Assembly: GCF_007995055.1 (NCBI RefSeq)
Contig: NZ_VOQQ01000001.1
Span: 682,001-746,000 of the forward strand
Origin: Sphingosinicella ginsenosidimutans
Lineage (GTDB): Bacteria; Pseudomonadota; Alphaproteobacteria; Sphingomonadales; Sphingomonadaceae
Direction of reading: 5' to 3'
DNA: 64,000 nucleotides
The position numbers and the translations under genes were made by a program. Below the pieces are notes generated by a model, which saw only the letters and a program-made list of their open reading frames with translations, was not told the origin of the DNA and did not search any database. Shown one piece after another: positions 38,915 through 51,396 of this stretch (within the stretch, counting starts at the first letter, position 1; each line of letters opens with the position of its first letter).

Positions 38915-40930
38915 TTACGTGACGAGCGCGGTCAGCATCGACGGGGTGAGCAGCTGCGGCAGCTCCCGCGCCTCGCGGCCGGGCGCGTAGAAGAGGTAAT
39001 AAGGCACGCCCGAGCGTCCGTGCGCCGCGAGGAAGCGGCCGATCGCCGGATCGCCGCGCGTCCAATCGCCGACCAGCACCTTCACCCCGCGCGCGCGGAA
39101 GGCCTGCGCGACCTCGGCGCGGTCGATCGCCGCCCGCTCGTTGACCTTGCAGCTGAGGCACCAGTCGGCGGTGAAATAGACGAAGACGGGCCTGTTCGCG
39201 GCGCGCAGCTCGGCGAGTCGCGATTCGCTGAACGGCTCGGATCCGAGCGCGTCGGCTTCATGCGCGGCCGCCGGCGGGGCGAGCTGGACGAAGGGCAGCG
39301 GCGCGGCCACCGCGACCGCGACGAAAGCGAGCGGGAGCCAGGTCCGGCCCCGGCCCTGCCGCGCGCCGAACCACCACAGAGCGAGGCCGAGCGCGATCGC
39401 CGCGCCAAGGCCGAGCGCCATGCCGTCCACGCCGCTTTCCTTGCCGAGCACCCAGGCGAGGCCGAGCGCGGTCAGGAACATCGGCACGGAAAGGATGCGC
39501 TGGAAGGTCCGCATCCACGTCCCCGGCTTGGGCAGCCAGCGGCGCAGGGCGGGGATGAAGCCGAGCAGCAGGAAGGGCAGCGCGAGGCCGAGGCCGAGGC
39601 CGACGAACACCGCGAGCGCGGCCCAGATCGGCAGCACCAGCGCCGCGCCGAGCGCGACGCCGAGGAAGGGCCCGGCGCAGGGGGTCGCGACGAAGGCCGC
39701 GAGCGCGCCGGTGAAGAAGGCGCCGCGCGCCCCGCCGGCGCGGGTGAGCGAGTCGCCGCCGCCGAGGACGGGTAGCTCGAACAGGCCGGCGAGGTTGAGT
39801 GCGATCGCCGTCACCAGCAGGAGAAGGAACAGGATCACCCGCGGGTCCTGAAGCTGGAAGGCCCAGCCGGCGGCCGATCCGCCGGCCCGAAGCGCGAGCA
39901 GGACGAGGCCGAGCGCGAGGCAGGTCGCGACCACCCCGGCGGCGTAGGCCAGCGCCTCGCGACGGGCATGGACGCCGTCGCCGGCGCGCGCGAGGCTCAA
40001 CGCCTTGAGGCTGAGGATCGGGAAGACGCAGGGCATGACGTTGAGGATCAGCCCGCCGACCAGCGCGCCGAGCAGCGCCAGGAGGATCGATCCGCCCTCG
40101 GCCGCCGCCGGCCCGGCGACCGGCGCCCCCGCCGCCGGCACTGGCCCCGGCGTCGCGGTAAAGGAAAGGCCCGCGCCCCCGCCGGTCGCGAGCACGCCGT
40201 CGAAGGACGTCAGCCGCGCGGCGCCGGTCCCTGCCTCGGTCTCGATCACCAGCGTGTCGCCGTTTCGCGACACCGCCTGCGCCGCAGAATAACGCAACGC
40301 GTCGTCGGTGGCCGGATAGACATAGGGATCGGCGAGCGCCGCGCTTGCCGGGAAAGGGATCGCGAACCGCAGCTTGCCGTTCGCCACCGCGAAATGCGCC
40401 GGACTGGCGAGCGGTCGCGGCAGCGCCTGGCGGTAGCGATCGAACGAAGGATCGCGCCGGCCGGGTGCGCCGACATTGAGCTCGGTCGAGACGCTGGCGG
40501 TTTCCGGGACGCACAACTGCTCGGTGCAGACCAGATAATCGAGCCGCGCATCGACCGGCACGACCACGCCCGGCTCCGCGTCGGCCGGCACGTGGATCGC
40601 CGCGAGCAACGCATAATCGCGCTCGAACACATAATTCATCAGCCCCGCCACGCTGAGCCGCTGCGGCACCGGATATTGCAGCGGATCGGCGCGCCACTGC
40701 TCGCCGAGCCGCCATTCGACCCGCGGCTCGGTTCCGGCGTCGCCGGGATTGCGCCAATAGCCGTGCCAGCCCGCCTGCGGCCGCATCACGAAGGCGAGCG
40801 TCACCGTGCCGCCCGGCGCCACGCCCTGCGTTTCGGGGACGAGCGAGACGCTCATATGGTTGGCGGCCTCGGCCGGCGCGGACGCGATCAGTGCGAAAAG
40901 GGTGGCGAGGAGCGCCGCGAGCCGAGTCAT
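38915..40930 (-). CDS. DsbD/ScsB-type thiol:disulfide interchange protein
   Basis: A 671-aa inner-membrane reductant conduit. A signal peptide (ends APAEAA) precedes an N-terminal periplasmic domain with LVCTEQLCVPE, followed by about eight membrane segments containing the DsbD signatures NVMPCVFPILSLKALSL and VATPCAGPFLG. The C-terminal thioredoxin domain carries DWCLSCK. It moves electrons from cytoplasmic thioredoxin to periplasmic targets. The N-terminal domain is closer to ScsB-type than to classic DsbD. Confidence 0.92.
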   Translation of the reverse strand: MTRLAALLATLFALIASAPAEAANHMSVSLVPETQGVAPGGTVTLAFVMRPQAGWHGYWRNPGDAGTEPRVEWRLGEQWRADPLQYPVPQRLSVAGLMNYVFERDYALLAAIHVPADAEPGVVVPVDARLDYLVCTEQLCVPETASVSTELNVGAPGRRDPSFDRYRQALPRPLASPAHFAVANGKLRFAIPFPASAALADPYVYPATDDALRYSAAQAVSRNGDTLVIETEAGTGAARLTSFDGVLATGGGAGLSFTATPGPVPAAGAPVAGPAAAEGGSILLALLGALVGGLILNVMPCVFPILSLKALSLARAGDGVHARREALAYAAGVVATCLALGLVLLALRAGGSAAGWAFQLQDPRVILFLLLLVTAIALNLAGLFELPVLGGGDSLTRAGGARGAFFTGALAAFVATPCAGPFLGVALGAALVLPIWAALAVFVGLGLGLALPFLLLGFIPALRRWLPKPGTWMRTFQRILSVPMFLTALGLAWVLGKESGVDGMALGLGAAIALGLALWWFGARQGRGRTWLPLAFVAVAVAAPLPFVQLAPPAAAHEADALGSEPFSESRLAELRAANRPVFVYFTADWCLSCKVNERAAIDRAEVAQAFRARGVKVLVGDWTRGDPAIGRFLAAHGRSGVPYYLFYAPGREARELPQLLTPSMLTALVT

Positions 40931-40969
40931 GACGCGGCTATAGCCGGTAGCTTTCGCCCCCGGAAAGGC

Positions 40970-41080
40970 TCAGCGGACAGCCGGCTGGCAATCGCGCGCG
41001 GCGACGAGCGGGTGCGCCGGCCCGGGCGCCGCCGCCACCACCAGGCAACCGAGAATCGTCAGGAGCACGAGCCGTCCCAT
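40970..41080 (-). CDS. Possible small exported peptide
   Basis: A 36-codon open frame starting [20 protein letters not shown] with a hydrophobic leader and a second cysteine (RDCQPAV). It fills most of the 230-bp gap between dsbD and metH. No family is recognised; it may be a real secreted peptide or chance. Confidence 0.3.
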   Translation of the reverse strand: MGRLVLLTILGCLVVAAAPGPAHPLVAARDCQPAVR

Positions 41081-41160
41081 GCGGCGCAAATCGGTTATCG
41101 GCCCGCCGCTGTCGACGCCGGAACAGGGTTAACATTTTCCTGCCCCGGAACGGGACGAAA

Positions 41161-43758
<2,598 letters not shown>

Positions 43759-43763
43759 GTCGT

Positions 43764-44810
43764 TCAGGCGGCGAGGATCATCGGTTCGAGCCCGGCGAGG
43801 CGGGTGCGTACCGGCGGGCTTGGAAGCTGTCGCGGCGCAAGGCCGGCGACCGCCTTCGCCATCGCCGCGATATGGGCGGGCGTCGATCCGCAGCAGCCGC
43901 CGATGATGTTGACCCAGCCGGCCTTCGCCCACTCCTCGAGCAAGGCCGCGGTTTCGGCCGGAAGCTCGTCATATTCGCCCAGCTCGTTGGGCAGGCCCGC
44001 ATTGGGATAGGTCATGATCAGCGTGTCGGCGATGGCAGCGAGCGCCTGGACGTGGGGGCGCAGCTGCTTCGCGCCGAACGAGCAATTGAGGCCGATCGTC
44101 ACCGGCGCGGCATGGCGCACCGCGTGCCAGAAGGCCTCGACCGTGTGGCCGGAGAGATTGCGCCCGGACAGATCGGTGAGCGTCATCGAGATCATCAGCG
44201 GGATGTCGCGATCGAGCGCCGCGGCGGCCTCCTTGACCGCCATGATCCCTGCCTTTGCGTTAAGCGTATCGAAGATCGTCTCGATCAGGATGAAATCCGC
44301 GCCGCCCTCGATCAGCGCGTCGGCCTGTTCGCGGTAGACGGCCTTGAGTCCATCGAAATCGATCTCGCGATAGCCCGGATCGTTGACGTCGGGGGACAGC
44401 GACAGCGTCTTGTTGGTCGGCCCGATCGCCCCGGCGACGAAGCGGGGGCGGCCATCCTTGGCCGCGAAATCGTCGGCGGCCTTGCGGGCGATGCGGGCGG
44501 AGGCGCGGTTGATCTCGGCGACCAAAGCCTCGGCGCCATAATCGGCCTGGCTGATCGCGTTGGCGCTGAACGTGTTGGTCGAGACGATGTCCGAACCGGC
44601 GGCGAGATAGGCGCGCGTGATCGAGTCGACCACGTCCGGCCGGGTCAGCGCGAGAATGTCGTTATTGCCCTTCTGGTCGCGGGCGAGATCGAGCGCGCCG
44701 CGATAATCCGCCTCGGTCAGCCGGCGATTCTGGATCTCGGTCCCGAACGCGCCGTCGGTCAGCAGGATTCGCTTCGCCGCTTCGGCCTTCAAAGTCTCGC
44801 GCGCGCTCAT
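43764..44810 (-). CDS. metH: Homocysteine S-methyltransferase part of methionine synthase
   Basis: A 348-aa (beta/alpha)8 protein with the zinc cysteines C243 (LNCSFG) and C306/C307 (GGCCGSTP) that bind homocysteine thiolate. It corresponds to the N-terminal module of MetH, encoded separately. It overlaps the end of metF (ATGA) and precedes the cobalamin-binding part by 5 bp. Confidence 0.95.
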   Translation of the reverse strand: MSARETLKAEAAKRILLTDGAFGTEIQNRRLTEADYRGALDLARDQKGNNDILALTRPDVVDSITRAYLAAGSDIVSTNTFSANAISQADYGAEALVAEINRASARIARKAADDFAAKDGRPRFVAGAIGPTNKTLSLSPDVNDPGYREIDFDGLKAVYREQADALIEGGADFILIETIFDTLNAKAGIMAVKEAAAALDRDIPLMISMTLTDLSGRNLSGHTVEAFWHAVRHAAPVTIGLNCSFGAKQLRPHVQALAAIADTLIMTYPNAGLPNELGEYDELPAETAALLEEWAKAGWVNIIGGCCGSTPAHIAAMAKAVAGLAPRQLPSPPVRTRLAGLEPMILAA

Positions 44811-45721
44811 GCCGCCTGCTCCTGGCTTTTGCCACCGGGTCGCACGCCGAGCAGGTGGCAGATCGCATAAGCGAGCTCGGCGCGGTTGAGGGTGTAGAAG
44901 TGGAAATGCCGGACGCCGCCGGCATAAAGCTGGGCGCACAGCTCGGCCGCCACGGTCGCGGCGACCAGCTTGCGGGCGTCGGGAAGATCGTCGAGCCCTT
45001 CGAACAGCCGGTCCATCCACTGCGGGATGGTCGCGCCGCAAAGAGCGGCAAACTTGCGCGTCTGGGCGACGTTGGAAACGGGCAGGATTCCGGGCACGAT
45101 CTCCGCATCGATGCCGGCCGCCGCCGCCTCGTCGCGGAAGCGCAGGAAACATTCGGCGGAGAAGAAGAATTGCGTGATCGCCCGGTCGGCGCCGGCATCG
45201 ATCTTGCGCTTCAGATTGTCGAGGTCCGCCGCGCGGCTCGCCGAATCGGGATGGCATTCGGGATAAGCGGCGACCGAAATGTCGAACGGCGCGACCTTCT
45301 TCAGCCCCTCGACCAGCGCGGCGGCATCGGCATAGCCGCCCGGATGGGTCGCATAGGCCTGGCCCGCCTCGGGCGGGTCGCCGCGCAGCGCGACGATGTG
45401 ACGCACCCCGGCCGCCCAATATTCGCGGGCGATGTCGTCAATCTCCCCCTTCGTCGCGGCGACGCAGGTGAGGTGCGCGGCGGGGGTCAGGGCGGTCTCG
45501 CGCACGATCCGCGCCACCGTTGCGTGGGTGCGCTCGCGGGTCGATCCGCCGGCGCCGTAGGTGACCGACACGAAACGAGGCGCGAGCGGTTCGAGCGTCT
45601 TGATCGACTCCCAAAGCTGGGCCTCCATCTTCTCCGTCTTCGGCGGGAAGAATTCGAAGCTGAGCGCGATGTCGCCGGCGGCGTCGGCGAAAAGCGGGGG
45701 TCCGGGGGAAAACCTGCTCAT
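44807..45721 (-). CDS. metF: 5,10-methylenetetrahydrofolate reductase
   Basis: A 304-aa FAD enzyme that makes 5-methyl-THF, the methyl donor for MetH. SFEFFPPKTEKME at the N-terminus, FVSVTYGAGGSTRERT, HIVALRGDPPE and ITQFFFSAECFLRF are typical. It lies between the ArsR-methyltransferase gene and the two metH genes, with overlapping junctions on both sides. Confidence 0.96.
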   Translation of the reverse strand: MSRFSPGPPLFADAAGDIALSFEFFPPKTEKMEAQLWESIKTLEPLAPRFVSVTYGAGGSTRERTHATVARIVRETALTPAAHLTCVAATKGEIDDIAREYWAAGVRHIVALRGDPPEAGQAYATHPGGYADAAALVEGLKKVAPFDISVAAYPECHPDSASRAADLDNLKRKIDAGADRAITQFFFSAECFLRFRDEAAAAGIDAEIVPGILPVSNVAQTRKFAALCGATIPQWMDRLFEGLDDLPDARKLVAATVAAELCAQLYAGGVRHFHFYTLNRAELAYAICHLLGVRPGGKSQEQAA

Positions 45722-46674
45722 GCAACCACCTTCAGGCGTGATTCGGGCTGGATGCCCAGCCAGATGGTGACGGTCAGTTCGCCCCCTTCGAGATGCGCTG
45801 CGACTTCGCCCGCAAGCCCGGCATCGGCAAGATAGCGAAGGACCGAATCGTCCGCGAAACCGAGCCGCACATGGGCGTCGCGGCTGCGCAGCTCCTCGCG
45901 CTCGTGCGGCGCGAAATCGACGATGAGCAGGCGTCCGCCGGGCGCGAGCAGTCGTGCCGCCTCGGCCACCGCGGCGGCGGGATTCTGCGCATAATGCAGC
46001 ACCTGGTGGATGATGACCGTGTCGGCGGCCGCGGATGGGAGCGGCAGCGAATACATGTCGCCTTGCCGAAGCTCGGCCGAATCAAGCCCCGCCTCGGCAA
46101 GCTTGACCCGCGCAAGGCGGAGCATCTCCGGCGAGCGATCGACGCCGAGGGCGTGATCGGCCGCCGGCGCGAACAGCTCAAGCATCCGCCCGGTGCCCGT
46201 GCCGACATCGACGAGCCGGCCGACGGGCGCGTCGCCGAGCGCCCGCGCGATCGCCGCCTCGACCTCGCTTTCGGCGACGTGGAGCGAGCGAAGCGCGTCC
46301 CAATGTTCGGCCTGGCCGGCAAAATAGCGCTCGGCCGCCGCGGCGCGATCGGCGCGCACCGCCGCGAGTCGCGCCGCATCCGCCGCGATCCAGGGATTTT
46401 CGCCGTCGATCTCGGCCCAGCGCTCCAGCAGGTGGAAAAGCGGCTCGATCCGCTCGCGGCGGCCGAGCCCGACGAAAACCCAGCTTCCTTCCTTGCGCCG
46501 TTCGGCAAGCCCCGCCTCGACCATGATCCGCACATGTCGCGACACGCGCGGCTGGCTTTGCCCCAGCACCTGCGCGATCTCGCCGACCGACAGCTCCATC
46601 GCGCGCAGCAGCGTCAGGATCCGAAGCCGGGTCGGATCGGCGAGCGCGGCGAAAATACGGGGCTCGGCAAGCAT
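45718..46674 (-). CDS. ArsR-type regulator fused to a SAM-dependent methyltransferase
   Basis: A 318-aa fusion. Residues 1-90 form a winged-helix ArsR domain (ALADPTRLRILTLLRAMELS, QSQPRVSRHVRIM). Residues about 130-300 form a class I methyltransferase-like domain (VDVGTGTGRM at 155-164, LLAPGGRLLIVDF). Placement first in a metF-metH operon behind a 24-bp palindrome suggests a SahR-like regulator sensing SAM/SAH. Whether the methyltransferase domain is catalytic or a sensor is unknown. ATG 46674 was chosen over an extension that would translate through the palindrome. Confidence 0.88.
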   Translation of the reverse strand: MLAEPRIFAALADPTRLRILTLLRAMELSVGEIAQVLGQSQPRVSRHVRIMVEAGLAERRKEGSWVFVGLGRRERIEPLFHLLERWAEIDGENPWIAADAARLAAVRADRAAAAERYFAGQAEHWDALRSLHVAESEVEAAIARALGDAPVGRLVDVGTGTGRMLELFAPAADHALGVDRSPEMLRLARVKLAEAGLDSAELRQGDMYSLPLPSAAADTVIIHQVLHYAQNPAAAVAEAARLLAPGGRLLIVDFAPHEREELRSRDAHVRLGFADDSVLRYLADAGLAGEVAAHLEGGELTVTIWLGIQPESRLKVVA

Positions 46675-46680
46675 ATATTC

Positions 46681-46704
46681 GGATATAAAGATATCTTTAT
46701 ATCC
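46681..46704. promoter_or_regulatory. Perfect 24-bp palindrome, probable operator of the methionine operon
   Basis: GGATATAAAGAT followed by its exact complement, with no spacer. It ends 7 bp before the start codon of the ArsR-methyltransferase gene and is AT-rich in a GC-rich region. It is probably the binding site of that regulator. Confidence 0.75.
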
Positions 46705-46871
46705 GTCAAGCAGGGCATTGCCAACTGCATCGGTAGAGAAACTATGGACTTGGTTGATGGCATCCCTTAAAAGGATTGCTTCGCCGGATGCCGGGGGAGG
46801 GGCAATTTTGCCCTTCGGCGGAGGGCGAAGAATGAACTGCTTTCCTCGCAACTGATCGAAGGAATCAACCA

Positions 46872-47153
46872 GTGAAGAAGATCGCTCTCTCGCTCGTGGC
46901 GGTTGCCGCGCTCGGCCTCGCCGCTTGCCACAACAATGCCGACTCGGCCGCGCAGAACGCCGCCGACGCCGCCAACCAGGCGAGCGCGGACATCCAGAAC
47001 GCTGCCAACAGCGCGATGGAAGCTTCGCAGAACGCCATGGACGCGACCACGGCCGCTGCCGCGAACATGACCGACAGCGCCCAGGCCGCGACCGCGAACC
47101 TCACGGACGCCGCTGCCGACGCGAACAACGCCGCGGCCGACGCGAACAAGTAA
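46872..47153 (+). CDS. Small Ala/Asn-rich lipoprotein
   Basis: A 93-aa protein with a lipoprotein signal peptide (MKKIALSLVAVAALGLAAC, lipid-modified C19). The mature part is almost entirely Ala, Asn, Asp, Ser, Gln and Thr in helical repeats (A-A-N/D-A spacing), consistent with a Lpp-like long helix or coiled coil. No enzymatic motif. It is followed by a strong terminator, so it is a single-gene unit and possibly abundant. Confidence 0.75.
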   Translation: MKKIALSLVAVAALGLAACHNNADSAAQNAADAANQASADIQNAANSAMEASQNAMDATTAAAANMTDSAQAATANLTDAAADANNAAADANK

Positions 47154-47176
47154 GCTTTCGCTTCTTGCGTGATCGA

Positions 47177-47211
47177 GGGGCCGTGCAGCCAAGGCTGCGC
47201 GGCCCCTTTTT
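47177..47211 (+). terminator. Intrinsic terminator of the Ala/Asn-rich lipoprotein gene
   Basis: GGGGCCG-T-GCAGCC pairs with GGCTGC-G-CGGCCCC around a 2-nt AA loop and is followed by TTTTT. Confidence 0.88.
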
Positions 47212-47270
47212 CTTCGCCTGGATTTCGCGCTAGGCTGCGGCGATCGACCCCGCCTTAAGGACGCAAAGCG

Positions 47271-47498
47271 ATGCGGAAATCCGCCCTGTTCGCCGGCCTT
47301 GCCGCCCTCGCCCTCTCCGCCGCTGCCTGTCATCGCCAGGAAGGGCGCGGCGGCCTCAGCGCCGACGATGACCAGCGGCTCGACAATGCCGCGGCCATGC
47401 TCGACGCCAATGTGATCGATACCTCGCCGGACGATCTCACCGTCAACGCCTCCGATCTCGAAGGCAATCAGGACGCGAACGCGCTCGACGTCGATTGA
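47271..47498 (+). CDS. Small acidic lipoprotein
   Basis: A 75-aa protein with a lipoprotein-type signal (ALALSAAAC). The mature part is acidic (DDDQRLDNAAAMLDANVIDT, many Asp). No family recognised. It is a stand-alone gene with its own terminator after it. Confidence 0.65.
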   Translation: MRKSALFAGLAALALSAAACHRQEGRGGLSADDDQRLDNAAAMLDANVIDTSPDDLTVNASDLEGNQDANALDVD

Positions 47499-47517
47499 AA
47501 CCGCACGGCGCGGCGAC

Positions 47518-47548
47518 AAAAAAGGGCCGGGTTTCCCCGACCCTTTTC
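47518..47548. terminator. Bidirectional terminator between the small lipoprotein gene and groL
   Basis: AAAAGGG-x-CGGG/CCCG-x-CCCTTTT arms (47518-47531 and 47536-47547) around a 4-nt loop end both the plus-strand lipoprotein gene and the minus-strand groES-groL operon. Confidence 0.8.
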
Positions 47549-47571
47549 CGTGAGGCTCGATTGGCCTGGAC

Positions 47572-49218
<1,647 letters not shown>

Positions 49219-49275
49219 TCAGTTTGAATGTTCCGGATGTTCACGGGAGCGATCGGCCCCCGCACTGGCGTTCGA

Positions 49276-49563
49276 TCAGCCGACGATCCCGAGGATGTCG
49301 CTTTCCTTCATGATCAGCAGATCCTCGCCGTCGATCTTGACCTCGGTGCCCGACCACTTGCCGAACAGGATGCGATCGCCGGCCTTGACGTCGAGCGGGG
49401 TCACCTTGCCGTCCTCGGCCTTGGCGCCGGCGCCGGCGGCGACGACCTCGCCCTCCTGCGGCTTTTCCTTGGCGGTGTCGGGGATGATGATGCCGCCGGC
49501 CGTCTTTTCTTCGGCCTCGACGCGGCGGACCAGCACGCGATCGTGCAACGGACGAAATTTCAT
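49276..49563 (-). CDS. groES: Co-chaperonin GroES
   Basis: A 95-aa lid of the GroEL chamber, with [20 protein letters not shown] and the mobile-loop segment [14 protein letters not shown]. First gene of groES-groL, behind a perfect CIRCE repeat. Confidence 0.97.
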   Translation of the reverse strand: MKFRPLHDRVLVRRVEAEEKTAGGIIIPDTAKEKPQEGEVVAAGAGAKAEDGKVTPLDVKAGDRILFGKWSGTEVKIDGEDLLIMKESDILGIVG

Positions 49564-49630
49564 GCGTTCACCTTTCCTGTTTCACGCGGATGTGCGACCC
49601 CCCCAACGCGGCGGCCGCGACGAAAAGCTG

Positions 49631-49657
49631 TTAGCACTCAACCGAGGCGAGTGCTAA
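49631..49657. promoter_or_regulatory. CIRCE element upstream of groES-groL
   Basis: TTAGCACTC-N9-GAGTGCTAA, identical to the CIRCE consensus, 68 bp before groES. It is the binding site of the HrcA repressor, so groESL is heat-inducible through HrcA. Confidence 0.95.
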
Positions 49658-49664
49658 TGGCCGC

Positions 49665-49692
49665 GATTTAAGCGAGGTGGCGCGAGCGTCAA
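49665..49692 (-). promoter_or_regulatory. Candidate groES promoter
   Basis: On the minus strand TTGACG (49687-49692) and TAAATC (49665-49670) are separated by 16 bp and end just before CIRCE, which would put CIRCE over the transcription start. Confidence 0.45.
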
Positions 49693-49718
49693 GGGGCTGG
49701 GCCGGGCTTTTTCGCCGC

Positions 49719-51362
49719 TCAGGGCCGGATCGACACCCGCCAGCCGATCGAAACCCGCCAATCGGACGGATAGCCAGGATAGGGCCGATCGACAGTCCGC
49801 GCATATTCGAGCTCGATCATCGCCCGGTTGGTCCAGGCGAACCGGATGCCGGCGCCGGCGGAGGCAAGATCGAAATCCTGCCTTTCGGAGCCGCCGCGCG
49901 GCAACAGCCAGGCCTGCGACCAATCGCCGAATCCATAGAGCTCGCTGGCGGCGAAGCGGCCGGAGGCGAGCGGACGCCAGGCGAGCTCGCCAAGCGTCGC
50001 ATAGCCGCGATCGGCATTGATGAGGCCGGTTTCGAACGCCCGCCCGAAATCCGCGCCGCCGACCGAAAAGCGCTCCACCGCCGGCAGTGGATCGTCGGTC
50101 CACTGACCGGCGGCGCGGAGCCGCAGCGCCGCGCGCCGCCCGATCGCCTGATCGAACGAGATACGGCCGTTCAGCTTGGTGAAGTCCTCGGCGCCGACAG
50201 CGTCGGGCACCTCGGCGCCGAACAGGCCGAGGCCCCGGCTCGCGCTTGCGATCGCGGTGATGATCCGGTGCTGCCCCACATCGGTGAAGGATTCGGCGGC
50301 CCGGATCGCGCGGCTGTACTCGCTCGCGATGATCGATCCGAAGGCGGCGTTGTCGCTGTCGATTCCGTCGAGCGCGAGGCTGAGCGTCAGGTTGCGCCGA
50401 TAGCCGCGGATCAACGGGTGGGTGAGCGTGAGGCCGAGCGTGCGCGCCTCGCCGCTGATCCCGGTGCCCTCGGCATGGGTGGAGAGATAGCCGCCGTTGA
50501 CGCCGAGCCGGGTGCCTTCGGTGCCCATCGGCGTCGAATGGCTGATGCCGAGATAGATCTGATCGTGAAAATCGACCGAGGCGGCGCCGGTCAGCTCGGT
50601 CGTGTCGCCCTCGCGGATCAGGCCGTAGCCGCGCGCCACGGCCTGGAACTGGCCGTCGCGGACCAGCCGGGTCGTCCGGTTGTCGAAGCTCACCGCCAAG
50701 GTCGGCCGCTTGTAGTCGAGCGCGAGGATGAGGCGTACGCCGCCCGGCCCCTCGCCCATCGCCAGGCTGGCGCGCACGGTGAGCCCCGGAATGTCCTGGA
50801 TCAGCGAGAGATAGCGTTCGAGCGTCGCGCGCCGCGTCGGCCGCTCGTGGGTCAACCGGTCGGCATAGGCGCGCACCAGCCCGAGATGCCGGTTTTCGAC
50901 CTCGCCGGTGATCAGCACCGCCTCGACATGGCCCTCGCCGACGCGGACGGTGACGGTGCCGGTGGTGAGGTCCTGCTGCGGAATCACGATGGTGAAGAGC
51001 GCGATCGGGGAGCGGCCGTAAGCTGCGGTCATCGCGGCGACGAGCGCCTGGAGATTAGCGCGGCTCGCCGGGCGGCCGATGAAGGGACGCGCCGCCGCGG
51101 CCACCACGGCGGGCACCTCGGTCCCTTCGAAGGCGATGCCGCGGATCGGCGTCGCGGAATCCTCGGCGGCATCGACGCTGGTCGCGCCGGACGGGATTTC
51201 CGGGGCCTGCGCGGGCGGCGGCGTCGCGGGCTGCTGCCGATCGATCCGGTCACGGTCGATCGGGCTCACCGCCTGGCCATTGGCCGCCGCCGGCAAGGCG
51301 CAGAGCAGGGCAGCGGTGGCGAGGGCCGTCGCCTCCCGCCACCGCCGCGCCCACGGGCGCAT
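49719..51362 (-). CDS. ShlB/FhaC-type outer-membrane transporter (TpsB)
   Basis: A 547-aa two-partner-secretion transporter. After a signal peptide (ends AAANGQA) come a Pro/Gln-rich stretch, POTRA-like segments (VRVGEGHVEAVLITGEVENR; RPTRRATLERYLSLIQDIPG) and a C-terminal beta-barrel ending in SIGWRVSIRP. The barrel contains a VRG-type signature variant (ERFSVGGADFGRAFE). ATG 51362 (MRPWARRWRE) gives a good signal peptide. It follows a collagen-like lipoprotein gene by 34 bp; no classical TpsA is adjacent, so that lipoprotein is a candidate cargo. Confidence 0.85.
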   Translation of the reverse strand: MRPWARRWREATALATAALLCALPAAANGQAVSPIDRDRIDRQQPATPPPAQAPEIPSGATSVDAAEDSATPIRGIAFEGTEVPAVVAAAARPFIGRPASRANLQALVAAMTAAYGRSPIALFTIVIPQQDLTTGTVTVRVGEGHVEAVLITGEVENRHLGLVRAYADRLTHERPTRRATLERYLSLIQDIPGLTVRASLAMGEGPGGVRLILALDYKRPTLAVSFDNRTTRLVRDGQFQAVARGYGLIREGDTTELTGAASVDFHDQIYLGISHSTPMGTEGTRLGVNGGYLSTHAEGTGISGEARTLGLTLTHPLIRGYRRNLTLSLALDGIDSDNAAFGSIIASEYSRAIRAAESFTDVGQHRIITAIASASRGLGLFGAEVPDAVGAEDFTKLNGRISFDQAIGRRAALRLRAAGQWTDDPLPAVERFSVGGADFGRAFETGLINADRGYATLGELAWRPLASGRFAASELYGFGDWSQAWLLPRGGSERQDFDLASAGAGIRFAWTNRAMIELEYARTVDRPYPGYPSDWRVSIGWRVSIRP

Positions 51363-51396
51363 TCCCGTCGTGACGCGGGTCGCGCCTCTCACCGGA

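Noticed and set aside
46675..46871. A SAM or cobalamin riboswitch before the metF-metH operon
   Set aside because: The region holds the 24-bp palindrome and no recognisable riboswitch core; protein-based control fits better.
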